Assembly: GCA_026419835.1 (NCBI GenBank)
Contig: JAOAKQ010000002.1
Span: 206,015 to 270,014 of the forward strand
DNA length: 64,000 nucleotides
Direction of reading: 5' to 3'
Origin: Sulfolobales archaeon
Lineage (GTDB): Archaea; Thermoproteota; Thermoprotei_A; Sulfolobales; NBVN01
Below the pieces are notes generated by a model. It made no database searches and was not told the origin of the DNA. It saw nothing but the letters and a program-made list of their open reading frames with translations. Numbering within the stretch: the stretch's first letter is position 1; every line of letters begins with the position of its first letter. Made by a program: the position numbers and the translations under genes. Below are positions 47,750-56,187 of this stretch, in pieces.

Positions 47750-48878
47750 CGAACGAGTGCATGACTTCTTGAGCTGCTCTTAGGGAGGACCCCAGCTCTA
47801 CTCTGTACCCGAGCTTAGCTAGAGACCTCTCTAGAGCCGCTAGAGTAGCGATCACATCACTAGCTGCGACCTCACCCATGTGCCCTATTCTGAATATCTT
47901 TCCGCGCAGCTCCCCCAGCCCGCCAGCAATTTCAATTCCTCTAGCACGCATCTCGCTGTAGAGCTTCACCCACTCAACACCTTCCGGTATGTAAGCGGCT
48001 GTAACTGTGTGAGCTCTAAAAGGCTCTTCAGCAACTAGCTTCAGACCGAGTGCTTCAAGACCTTTCTGAACGGCTCTAGCCAGCACTTCATGCCTTCTGT
48101 ACCTAGCTTCAAGACCCTCCGCGAGGATCTTCTTGAGCGATCCGTGGAGTGCGTAAACGAGGTTTACCGCTGGAGTAATGTAGTAGTTTCTAGTTGACTC
48201 CATCTCCTTCAGGAGCTTCGATACGTTGAAGTACGTTGTTTCGTTATCGGTTAGCGGGGTGAACCCCTTCCTGTAGGCAACTATGGCTAGTCCGGGGGGT
48301 ACTGCCAGCGCTTTCTGAGAACCCGTTAGACATACGTCAACGCTCCACTCATCTAACTTCATATCCATTCCACCTATTGACGCTATTCCATCAACCACGA
48401 CCTTAGCCCCGAATTCCTTAGCTTTCTTCGCGATCTTCTCAACGGGGTTTGCTACAGCCACCGAGGTCTCTACGTGTTGAAGTAGTACGGTGCTGTAGTT
48501 ACCCTCCTTCAGCACCTTCTCCACGTCTTCATCAGTAAACCCCCTACCAGTAGGTGACTGCGCTACGCTGACGCTAGCTCCAACTCTTCTAGCGGCGTCC
48601 GCTAGGTAGTCTGCGAAGTAGCCAGCTTTAAGAACCACGACCTTCTCTCCTGGTTTAACTGAGGTTCTTACAGCTAGTTCTATAGCTGCCGTTCCACTTC
48701 CAGGAATAACTACTATATCACCTCCCGTTCCGAATACTTTCTTCAGCATATCTAGAGATTCTCTATGTATAGCATCGAAGTCCGCTGAAACGTGACTGAA
48801 CGTCGGCTTAGCCATGTCGAGCATAGTCTCCGGGTCAACCAATGAGGGACCCGGAATCATTAGTAAGAACCTGACCAA
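47742..48878 (-). CDS. Alanine-glyoxylate / serine-pyruvate aminotransferase
   Basis: MIPGPSLVDPETM; PGSGTAAIELAV; VDGIASIGGMDMKLDEWSVDVCLTGSQKAL. Confidence 0.9.
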   Translation of the reverse strand: MVRFLLMIPGPSLVDPETMLDMAKPTFSHVSADFDAIHRESLDMLKKVFGTGGDIVVIPGSGTAAIELAVRTSVKPGEKVVVLKAGYFADYLADAARRVGASVSVAQSPTGRGFTDEDVEKVLKEGNYSTVLLQHVETSVAVANPVEKIAKKAKEFGAKVVVDGIASIGGMDMKLDEWSVDVCLTGSQKALAVPPGLAIVAYRKGFTPLTDNETTYFNVSKLLKEMESTRNYYITPAVNLVYALHGSLKKILAEGLEARYRRHEVLARAVQKGLEALGLKLVAEEPFRAHTVTAAYIPEGVEWVKLYSEMRARGIEIAGGLGELRGKIFRIGHMGEVAASDVIATLAALERSLAKLGYRVELGSSLRAAQEVMHSFGA

Positions 48879-49029
48879 CTTATCACCTCGAAATGCACTG
48901 TAAGTAAACCGTTATAAGTGAGTAGCTTTGAGGTTCAAGTACCCAGCGCTCTAAACCGCGGTAGACACTAGATAACTACCCGATTACAGCGAGTTCTCCG
49001 AGCTTATTAGTACGCGCTACTTACCCAAG

Positions 49030-49710
49030 TTGAGGGTGGGTGAATTGCTTAGAGTAAGAGTTGTTGACCACCCATACGCTCAAGCAATACTCACAGTTCT
49101 TAGAGATAGGAGAATTTCACAAATAGAATTCAGGAAGGGTCTCGTAAGACTGGGTAGGGTTATCGGGTTCGAGATGGTGAAGGAGCTCGACGTAGAGGAG
49201 TGCGAAGTTGAAACTCCCCTGGGTGTTAAAACCAAGGGTGTTAGAGTAAAGGACCTCGATAGGGTCGTCATTATTACGGTATTGAGAGCTGCGTGGCCTC
49301 TTACTGAAGGTTTAGTCAAGATATTCTTTAATGCTAGGCAGGGAGTTGTAGTAGCTAGAAGAGTTGAAGAAAAGGGTATGAGAAACTACGAATTCGATGT
49401 AGATATCGCGTACCTGAAGATCCCGTCGATCGGCTCAGAGAATATCGTGATACTGAGCGACGTCATGGTCGCCACGGGTTCTACGGCGGATAGAGCTCTC
49501 AGAGAGGTAGTTAAGTACGGGAAAGCTAAGAAGTACTTCCTAACTTCAGTTATAACTACGCCTATAGCATTAGCGAGACTGAGTAAGGTAAGTGAGGAGC
49601 TTGGAATAGACCTAACTGTGTACTCAGTAGCTATAGACCCGGAAGTTAATGAGAGAGGGTACATAGTTCCCGGGCTCGGTGATGCTGGGGATAGAGCTTT
49701 TGGTTCGTAG
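49030..49710 (+). CDS. upp: Uracil phosphoribosyltransferase
   Basis: VRVVDHPYAQAILTVLRD; VVIITVLRAAWPLTEG; VILSDVMVATGSTADRAL; VNERGYIVPGLGDAGDRAFGS. Confidence 0.9.
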   Translation: MRVGELLRVRVVDHPYAQAILTVLRDRRISQIEFRKGLVRLGRVIGFEMVKELDVEECEVETPLGVKTKGVRVKDLDRVVIITVLRAAWPLTEGLVKIFFNARQGVVVARRVEEKGMRNYEFDVDIAYLKIPSIGSENIVILSDVMVATGSTADRALREVVKYGKAKKYFLTSVITTPIALARLSKVSEELGIDLTVYSVAIDPEVNERGYIVPGLGDAGDRAFGS

Positions 49711-50044
49711 GAGGAGCGTAGCCGTAGTCAAAGACTTAGCTAGACAGAGAAGCTTAGTACTCTATACACAAGCTATTCAAAGTATTGAAGAAGGACGTAT
49801 CGATAGAGCGCGCGCATACATCGAGCTAGGTTTAAGAATTCTTCAAAAAAGTAGAGCTAGAAAGCCTATCTACTACAGAAGGTGGGTATGCAGGAAGTGC
49901 CGCACTCCCCTAGTTCCGGGCGCAACGAGTAGAGTAAGAGTTAGAGGTACCCGCTCGTACTTAGTCGTAGTTAAGAAGTGCCTGATCTGCGGCTGGATCA
50001 ATAGAACTGCCGCTAGTAGAAAGCGGGTGTCTAACTTAAGGTAG
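49679..50044 (+). CDS. rnp4: Ribonuclease P protein component 4 (Rpp21/Rpr2)
   Basis: ARAYIELGLRILQKSRARKPIYYRRWVCRKCRTPLVPG..CLICGWINR. Confidence 0.85.
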   Translation: MMLGIELLVRRRSVAVVKDLARQRSLVLYTQAIQSIEEGRIDRARAYIELGLRILQKSRARKPIYYRRWVCRKCRTPLVPGATSRVRVRGTRSYLVVVKKCLICGWINRTAASRKRVSNLR

Positions 50045-50111
50045 GCCGCAGCGGTGGTTTACTATACGCTAGAATATTTTACTTAACCGTTTTATCAGTC
50101 CGGTGCCCTAG

Positions 50112-50999
50112 TTGATTCGCAGAGAAGATCTGAACTTACTGGTTAGCGAGTGGGCTAGGAAGTTCTACTCGAAAAGGTTGTTCTCTATTCAAGACCTCTT
50201 TGGTGTAGATAAGGCAATTGTTGGAATGGTCCACCTACTCCCACTGCCGGGAGCTCCAGCTTACGAAGGATACTCTATTGACGCGATCGTAGATCAGGCG
50301 GTTCGTGAAGCTAGAATATACGAAGAGAACGGTGTGAACGGAGTTATCGTCGAGAATATGTGGGACCTACCGTACTACAGCGGCGCCGCCAGGATACCTC
50401 CGGAAGAGATAGCTGCGCACGCGGTCGTGGCTAGAGAAGTTGCTAAGAGCGTTAGCATCCCCATAGGGATCACAGTTATTCACAACGGAGGTAGGGTAGC
50501 TCTAGCTATAGCTAAAGCATCTGGTGCGAAGTTCATTAGAGTATGCCTGTACACAGGTGCTGCGGTCTGGGATACCGGGGAGCTCGATAGTGGTGTTACT
50601 GCCGATATCTTTAGACTTAGAAAGCACCTATACGCCGAGGACGTGAAGTTCTTCGTAGATGTAGTTAAGAAGCACAGCGTGCTATTCCCTGGAGTAGACC
50701 TGGAGACCCACGTTACGTGGTCTCTCTTCTACCTAGCGGATGCCCTGATAGTAACTGGGAGAATGACTGGGGAGCCCCCATCTCCGGAAACCGTGAGGAA
50801 GGTTAAGGAAATGGCTGGTGACGTACCAGTTCTCGTAGGGAGCGGTCTAAGCTTAGATAACGCAGAGAAACTACTTAAATACGCTGACGGAGCTATTGTA
50901 GGAACGTACTTTAAGGTAAGCGGAGTAACTCAGAACCCCGTCGACCCGGATAGGGTCAGGAAGTTTATGGAGGTAATTAGAAGGTTGAGAAATCGATGA
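50112..50999 (+). CDS. BtpA/SgcQ family TIM-barrel protein
   Basis: VGMVHLLPLPGAPAYEGYS; GVNGVIVENMWDLPY; GVTQNPVDPDRVRKFM. Confidence 0.88.
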   Translation: MIRREDLNLLVSEWARKFYSKRLFSIQDLFGVDKAIVGMVHLLPLPGAPAYEGYSIDAIVDQAVREARIYEENGVNGVIVENMWDLPYYSGAARIPPEEIAAHAVVAREVAKSVSIPIGITVIHNGGRVALAIAKASGAKFIRVCLYTGAAVWDTGELDSGVTADIFRLRKHLYAEDVKFFVDVVKKHSVLFPGVDLETHVTWSLFYLADALIVTGRMTGEPPSPETVRKVKEMAGDVPVLVGSGLSLDNAEKLLKYADGAIVGTYFKVSGVTQNPVDPDRVRKFMEVIRRLRNR

Positions 51000-51964
51000 G
51001 TCGAGGTAGTAGGTGTGATGTAGCGGCTTTCGGCGACTTACTACTCGACGTCGTACTGCGTGTTGAAGAAGAAATCGAGCTGAAGGACGTATCCTACGTA
51101 GTTAAAGACGGCTGGGCATCGCCGGGAGGTTCCGCTGCGAATTTCTCTGTAGCTCTATCTAGACTAGGCTTGAGGACCTGCCTCGTGTCTACTGTCGGAA
51201 ACGACATCCTCGGGTACCTACTTACGTCAGACCTCGAGAAGGAGGGGGTTGACGTTGGGTTGGTTAGAGTACTCGATGGCGAATCAACGGGCTTTACCGT
51301 ATCGATAGTGAGTCCTAGAGGTACTAGAACCCTCGTAACCTATAGAGGAGCTAGTAGAAACAACGTTATAGACCCTGAGAGAGTTCGGCGCGCACTTGAA
51401 GATGCTAAACTCGTATTCATCTCCGGGTACGCAGTGCGCAATACTGATGGGGGTGAATCTATAGTTAGGCTAGCTAAGCTAGGGAGTGAGCTGGGAGTGG
51501 AAACGGCTATCGACTTGGGTGGATTCGGTAGAGAACACCTACCTAAGCTACCGGATCTTCGCGGAATCATCAGCTACGTATTTCTCAATGCGGAGGAGCT
51601 CAGAATATTGGTGGATTGCGAAGAGCTGAGCGGGTGTGTTAGAACTCTGTACGAAAACATCTCCCCCAGAGCTGTATTCATTAAAGCTGGGAGTGAAGGT
51701 AGTATCGTATTCGACGGTAGTGAGGTAGTTAGAGTAGAACCGTACAGCGTAGACGTTGTTGACCCAACCGGGTGTGGCGATGCGTACAACGCCGGGGTAG
51801 TCCTGGGAATTCTCAGAGGCCACAGTGCGGTTAGAGCCGCTGAACTAGGGAACCTGCTCGGTGCTTATAAAGTTCAAGGAAGAGGTTCCAGGTATCTACC
51901 TAGGAGTTTGAGAGAACTAGAAGAATTTAAGAAAAGCTACGCGCGGAAGCATTTGGGTAGCTGA
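50996..51964 (+). CDS. PfkB-family carbohydrate kinase
   Basis: AFGDLLLDVVLRV; PGGSAANFSVALSRLGL; VDPTGCGDAYNAGVVLG; overlaps btpA-like gene by 4 nt. Confidence 0.9.
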   Translation: MSRGSRCDVAAFGDLLLDVVLRVEEEIELKDVSYVVKDGWASPGGSAANFSVALSRLGLRTCLVSTVGNDILGYLLTSDLEKEGVDVGLVRVLDGESTGFTVSIVSPRGTRTLVTYRGASRNNVIDPERVRRALEDAKLVFISGYAVRNTDGGESIVRLAKLGSELGVETAIDLGGFGREHLPKLPDLRGIISYVFLNAEELRILVDCEELSGCVRTLYENISPRAVFIKAGSEGSIVFDGSEVVRVEPYSVDVVDPTGCGDAYNAGVVLGILRGHSAVRAAELGNLLGAYKVQGRGSRYLPRSLRELEEFKKSYARKHLGS

Positions 51965-52115
51965 GATCGAGCTCAGCACTCCGCTGGTAGAATGCCGATG
52001 TGCGTCGAAGTATCTGAGTCTATGCGTAGAGTATGTCCGTAGCTTCCGCAGGTACGGTGGCTGTGTCTGAGTAGGGGGTTACAGCTTATCAGTTCTAGTA
52101 GTTCGGAGGTGCTGT

Positions 52116-52445
52116 TTGGTGTGCGGTTTGAAGACTATCACGCTAGTAGCTAGAGTTCCGGTTACGGATAGCGGTAGCTACATAGCTAAGATCAGGCAGG
52201 TAGTTAGCGGTCTAGCCGAGTTCGACTTCAAGGTCCACCTCTACGTAGACCGTGGGGATACTCCGGAACTCATAGCGCAGGGAGAGGTCATAGACCTTAG
52301 GAAAACTAGCGTTAAAGAGATCGTTAGGCGTATCCTAAGTTACGTCAGTATGGAGGTATCGGACCCAGACATGCTGGAGAAACTCGCTGGCGCGAGTACT
52401 AATGAGTCTGGAGAACTCCTAGAGCTCAACGACCTCCAACCCTAG
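52116..52445 (+). CDS. hypothetical protein
   Basis: 109 aa ORF in a same-strand cluster. Confidence 0.5.
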   Translation: MVCGLKTITLVARVPVTDSGSYIAKIRQVVSGLAEFDFKVHLYVDRGDTPELIAQGEVIDLRKTSVKEIVRRILSYVSMEVSDPDMLEKLAGASTNESGELLELNDLQP

Positions 52446-52505
52446 GTCAACAGCGCTTTAGCGTAGGATTTGGTGAAGGTTATTATCTCCACTAGATGCA
52501 GTTAG

Positions 52506-53189
52506 TTGAGTATCTCTGAGGTACGTGAAATGTCTGACTACGCAGACCCAGCTCTACTAAGTCTAGAGGACGGAGCTTTTCTAGTGAGGCTCGCTAGGAG
52601 AGCTGTTGAAGAGTACTTGAAGAGCGGTAGGGTTATTGAACCTCCATCTGTGGGTGGAGTTCTTCAGGCTAGAGGTATGACATTCACTACCATAAGAAAG
52701 ATGAGCGAGGGAAGATACTATCTTCGAGGCTGCATAGGCTACCTATCACCTATAGAGCCTCTAGTTAATAACGTAATTACGACGGCACTCGCAGCCGCTC
52801 TTGAAGACCCTAGGTTCGAGCCTCTACGAGACGACGAACTCGACAGCGTGATTTTTGAGGTTAGCGTTCTATCAGTCTCTAGAGAGGTTAGGTCTGTCGG
52901 TAGGGAGAGAGCGCGGGAAGTTGTAATAGGTAGAGACGGTCTCGTAGTCGAGTATAGGGTTTACAGGGGAGTTCTCCTACCTGAAGTACCCGTTGAGTAC
53001 TGCTGGGATGAAGAAACTTTTCTATCAGAAACATGCATCAAGGCCGGTATGCCTCCAGATTGCTGGCTAAGCGATAGAGTAAAGATTAAGAAGTTCACCG
53101 CTAGAGTCTTCAAGGAGACTTCGCCTAGAGGAGATGTTGTAGAACTAGATCTATCGAGAGAGTACCGAGAAAAGTGTCGAATAGGTTAG
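52506..53189 (+). CDS. AMMECR1 domain protein
   Basis: GMTFTTIRKMSEGRYYLRGCIGYLSPIEPL..NVITTALAAALEDPRFEPLRDDELDSVIFEVSVLS. Confidence 0.92.
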   Translation: MSISEVREMSDYADPALLSLEDGAFLVRLARRAVEEYLKSGRVIEPPSVGGVLQARGMTFTTIRKMSEGRYYLRGCIGYLSPIEPLVNNVITTALAAALEDPRFEPLRDDELDSVIFEVSVLSVSREVRSVGRERAREVVIGRDGLVVEYRVYRGVLLPEVPVEYCWDEETFLSETCIKAGMPPDCWLSDRVKIKKFTARVFKETSPRGDVVELDLSREYREKCRIG

Positions 53190-53369
53190 AACCGCTCGTA
53201 GCTGCGCTAGCTGTACTCCTTAAGAAATCGTAGAGTTCGGAACTAAATGAAGATCTCCAGCACGATTTAGCTGCGAGTTAATTCGGCTTCGAGTAAATTA
53301 CTGTGAGCTAAACTAGCGTTAGCTGACAGTGAATCACGCTACGAATTTTGAGTTAGAGAATGTCGGAAG

Positions 53370-53458
53370 TGCCGCGGCCGGGATTTGAACCCGGGTCACG
53401 GGCTTACCCCGGAGAGCACGAGAGGCCCGCATACTTGACCGGGCTATACTACCGCGGC
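53370..53458 (-). tRNA. tRNA-Glu (CUC) with ~14-nt intron at 37/38
   Basis: Reverse strand GCCGCGG TA GTAT AGCCCGGTCA AGTAT G CGGGC CTCTCG[intron]A GCCCG TGA CCCGGG TTCAAAT CCCGG CCGCGGC A. Confidence 0.85.
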
Positions 53459-53617
53459 TCCGAGAATATCTAGGGTGTGAAGCTACTTAAAAGCTTTAAG
53501 AAAGGTGGGTTCTGGTCTCTATATAGAGAAGGTCTCCGCGGCAGCTAGTAGTATGCAGCACCTACTTACGTAGTAGAAGTAAAAGTGTTTTGAGAAGTTT
53601 GTGTTTAGCTTACCGAG

Positions 53618-54640
53618 CTACTTAAATCCTGGTGACCGCACTTTCAGTACATCTTCATTAACTAGTGTTGGAGGTTTTCTTCCTTCGTAGAACGCAACTA
53701 GATTTTCGAGAACTACTTGAGCCATTCTATACCTCCCTTCGAGCGTGGCGCTCCCTATGTGCGGTACTAGCACTACGTTCTTGAACTGCGTTAGTGGGTG
53801 GTCGGGTGGTATTGGTTCTCCCTCGAATACGTCTAGCCCAGCTCCAGCTATCCACCCCTCTCTCAGCGCCTTCACTAGCGCGCCGGTATCTACCACGGCA
53901 CCTCTAGCTGTGTTTATCAAGATGGCGGTCTTCTTCATTAGCTTGAGGGCCTTCTCGTCGATCATGTGCCACGTCTGGGGAGTGAGGGGTACGTGTAGAC
54001 TCACGATATCCGCTTCTCTAAGAACCTCCTCTAAGCTGCTTCTGTACTCTACTCCCAGTATTCCCTCCTTTTCCTTGTACCTAATTATGTCGTAGTATAT
54101 TACCTTCATAGCGAAGCCGAAGACACCTATCTTAGCTACTCTCGTACCTATTCTTCCAAGCCCGATGATTCCGAGCACCTTTCCCTTCAGCTCCGTACCC
54201 AGCATCATCTTGGGGTGCCAGGCGGTGCCAGACCTATGCCAATCTCCCCGCCTAACGAACTCATCGGATTCTAGTACTCTCTTGGATACCGCGAGTATTA
54301 GAGCCCAGGTTAGCTCCGCCACGGTATCGCTAATTACGTCCGGAGTGTTCGTAACGTATATTCCCAGCTTGGTAGCGCACTCCACGTCGACGTTATCGAA
54401 TCCAACGGCGTACTGCGCTACTATTCTGAGTCTAGGCGAGTTTTGAAGTAGGTCGCAGCTTACTTTATCAGTTAGTAGCGTTACTAGGGCATCCACTTCT
54501 CTAGCCTTACTTGAGAGTACTTCGTACGGTGGGTGGTGGTACTTATCCCACACCTCGACTTCGTAGTACTCAGATAGCTTAGCAATGATATCGTCAAAGA
54601 GTTCTCTCGTTATGAAGAGCTTCGGTTTCACAATTCTCAC
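53618..54640 (-). CDS. gyaR: D-isomer 2-hydroxyacid dehydrogenase (glyoxylate/hydroxypyruvate reductase-like)
   Basis: VLGIIGLGRIGTRVAKIGVFGFAMKVIYYD; INTARGAVVDTGALVKALREGWIAGAGLDVFEGEPIPPDHPL. Confidence 0.92.
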   Translation of the reverse strand: MRIVKPKLFITRELFDDIIAKLSEYYEVEVWDKYHHPPYEVLSSKAREVDALVTLLTDKVSCDLLQNSPRLRIVAQYAVGFDNVDVECATKLGIYVTNTPDVISDTVAELTWALILAVSKRVLESDEFVRRGDWHRSGTAWHPKMMLGTELKGKVLGIIGLGRIGTRVAKIGVFGFAMKVIYYDIIRYKEKEGILGVEYRSSLEEVLREADIVSLHVPLTPQTWHMIDEKALKLMKKTAILINTARGAVVDTGALVKALREGWIAGAGLDVFEGEPIPPDHPLTQFKNVVLVPHIGSATLEGRYRMAQVVLENLVAFYEGRKPPTLVNEDVLKVRSPGFK

Positions 54641-54762
54641 TCAATACTGATGCACTCCCTAGAATATAAATCTTGGCGCATCTTCGCTACCCAGCCTACT
54701 CACAGAGCTCTCCGGAGGTGAAAGTATTTAAGTGGTACCTACCTCAGTTCAGAGGAGGTGCT

Positions 54763-55011
54763 ATGGCGGACTGCGTTCCAGTAGTTAAGCTCAGTAGTGG
54801 TAGGGAGATAGCTGTAACTAAGGAGGTAGTGGCACTGCTGAATAGGTACGTACACTCGGAGTTCAGCCTAGAGAAGCTGGCTGCCGACCTGGGTGTTGAG
54901 GATTGGAGTGAGGCCTACGAATTCATTAAGAAGGTGCCGGCGTGGGTTATGTGGATTCAGCCAACTTACTACGAGAAGGTTGTTTTAAAGAAGCTGTGCT
55001 CTAGTAGCTAG
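54763..55011 (+). CDS. Small conserved hypothetical protein
   Basis: ATG 54763 preceded by GAGGTG; MADCVPVVKLSSGREIAVTKEVVALLNRYVHSEFSLEKLAADLGVEDWSEAYEFIKKVPAWVMWIQPTYYE. Confidence 0.65.
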   Translation: MADCVPVVKLSSGREIAVTKEVVALLNRYVHSEFSLEKLAADLGVEDWSEAYEFIKKVPAWVMWIQPTYYEKVVLKKLCSSS

Positions 55012-55021
55012 TACCTCGACC

Positions 55022-55528
55022 ATGGTTCTGCGCACCTACATCGCAACTACTCGCTACTCTAAAGAGGAGAGGGCCTCCCTCGAGCTAGGCGATACTGTGT
55101 ACCCCTACGATAGATTCGTTGAAGTACTTACCCCGGATATCGGTGGTGTCGTAGTTCTCGTAACATCCCTACCCCCGGATTCCCTAGCGAGACTCCTCTC
55201 GAGCCACTACCTATCGGCCGTTGAGTACGTAACCTACGTGATCTCGTGCGCTAGCTGCTACGGTGCTGATGTAGATAGCGTAGCTAGCTACGTACTTAAC
55301 TCAGCATGCCGCACCGCCTGCTTCAGTAAGGTCAGAACCCCGAGGGCCGGCTCCCTGGGCTGGAAGTTCATCGGTGGTATTAGAGCTAGGGTCTCCGAGT
55401 GCGTATCTAGGGACTGCTCAGGCACTCTATCTCTCGAAGTTTTCGGCAGCACGCTCTGCTTCGGACCGGTGGTGCACCCCCGAGAAGATGCCGCTACGGG
55501 GAGAACGCTCGCGGGTAGTGATGCGTAG
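55022..55528 (+). CDS. THUMP-like predicted RNA-binding protein
   Basis: LLSSHYLSAVEYVTYV...RTACFSKVRTPRAGSLGWKF..IRARVSEC..GTLSLEVFGSTLCFGP resembles stand-alone crenarchaeal THUMP proteins; weak, from memory. Confidence 0.4.
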   Translation: MVLRTYIATTRYSKEERASLELGDTVYPYDRFVEVLTPDIGGVVVLVTSLPPDSLARLLSSHYLSAVEYVTYVISCASCYGADVDSVASYVLNSACRTACFSKVRTPRAGSLGWKFIGGIRARVSECVSRDCSGTLSLEVFGSTLCFGPVVHPREDAATGRTLAGSDA

Positions 55529-55536
55529 TAGAGCCG

Positions 55537-55695
55537 GTGGGTCGGCGGTTAGAGAAAACACTGCGAGCCCTCGGGGAGCTCGGGTACATCATCAGCTATT
55601 GGAGTACCCATCCCCACCTAGAGTGGTCCCGGTTTACTCCGCGACTTCGCGTAGTTGATGGTGTAGTTAACCCCGGCTTAACTACACTTCAGTAA
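55537..55695 (+). CDS. Putative 52-aa small protein
   Basis: GTG start: MGRRLEKTLRALGELGYIISYWSTHPHLEWSRFTPRLRVVDGVVNPGLTTLQ*; its 3' end overlaps the first inverted repeat. Confidence 0.3.
   Translation: MGRRLEKTLRALGELGYIISYWSTHPHLEWSRFTPRLRVVDGVVNPGLTTLQ
55661..55687. repeat. Perfect 10-bp inverted repeat GTGTAGTTAA-CCCCGGC-TTAACTACAC
   Basis: Read directly. Confidence 0.85.
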
Positions 55696-55703
55696 AGTTA
55701 ACC

Positions 55704-55736
55704 TAGCTCAAGAAGTTCGATCAGATTCTTGAGCTA
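55704..55736. repeat. Perfect 11-bp inverted repeat TAGCTCAAGAA-11nt-TTCTTGAGCTA
   Basis: Read directly. Confidence 0.85.
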
Positions 55737-56146
55737 CGTAGAAAACTCGAGAAGTGTCGGCAAGCGGAGACTCACGGGCCGGTAGCGTAGGTGGTTGGCT
55801 GATTTACCTATTCGTGCACTTAAGTCTTTCTCAGCACTAGCTTAGTTAGTTATCTAGATCGACGGGCTTCTCTAGATGTTTAAATTCCGAATTTGATTAG
55901 CTGACTAGTTGTCTGAGTGGTGCACTAACGCACCTACACATCATTCGCTGAGGTGCTGCGTCTAGGTAGTATTTGAGTGCTGTGCCGTTGAGTTAGCACA
56001 GTGTTTAGTGAAGAACTGGGGCGGCCGGCTCCCCCGCTATCCGCGATCTCCACTCGTAGCTCTATGAGCTCGCTAGCGCGGTTCAGTAGCGGTAGTAAGA
56101 GCTGTACGGTATTCTTATATTTTTTAAACAACGCGAACGTATTGTA

Positions 56147-56180
56147 TTTAAATAGCTTAGACACAGGCTCAGAAGGTGAT
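56147..56180 (+). promoter_or_regulatory. TATA-like TTTAAATA (56147-56154) and SD-like AAGGTGAT (56173-56180) for the hydrogenase operon
   Basis: SD-like motif lies 7 nt before ATT 56188; nearly the same string (GAGGTGATGTAG) precedes the GTG start at 37193. Confidence 0.55.
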
Positions 56181-56187
56181 GTAGGAG

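Noticed and set aside
55374-55658. 94-aa ORF overlapping the THUMP-like gene
   Set aside because: Out-of-frame with a better-supported ORF and low-complexity Arg/Ser/Pro content.
55780-55830. tRNA-like string GGGCCGGTAGCGTAGGTGGTTGGC
   Set aside because: No T-arm or matching acceptor stem follows.
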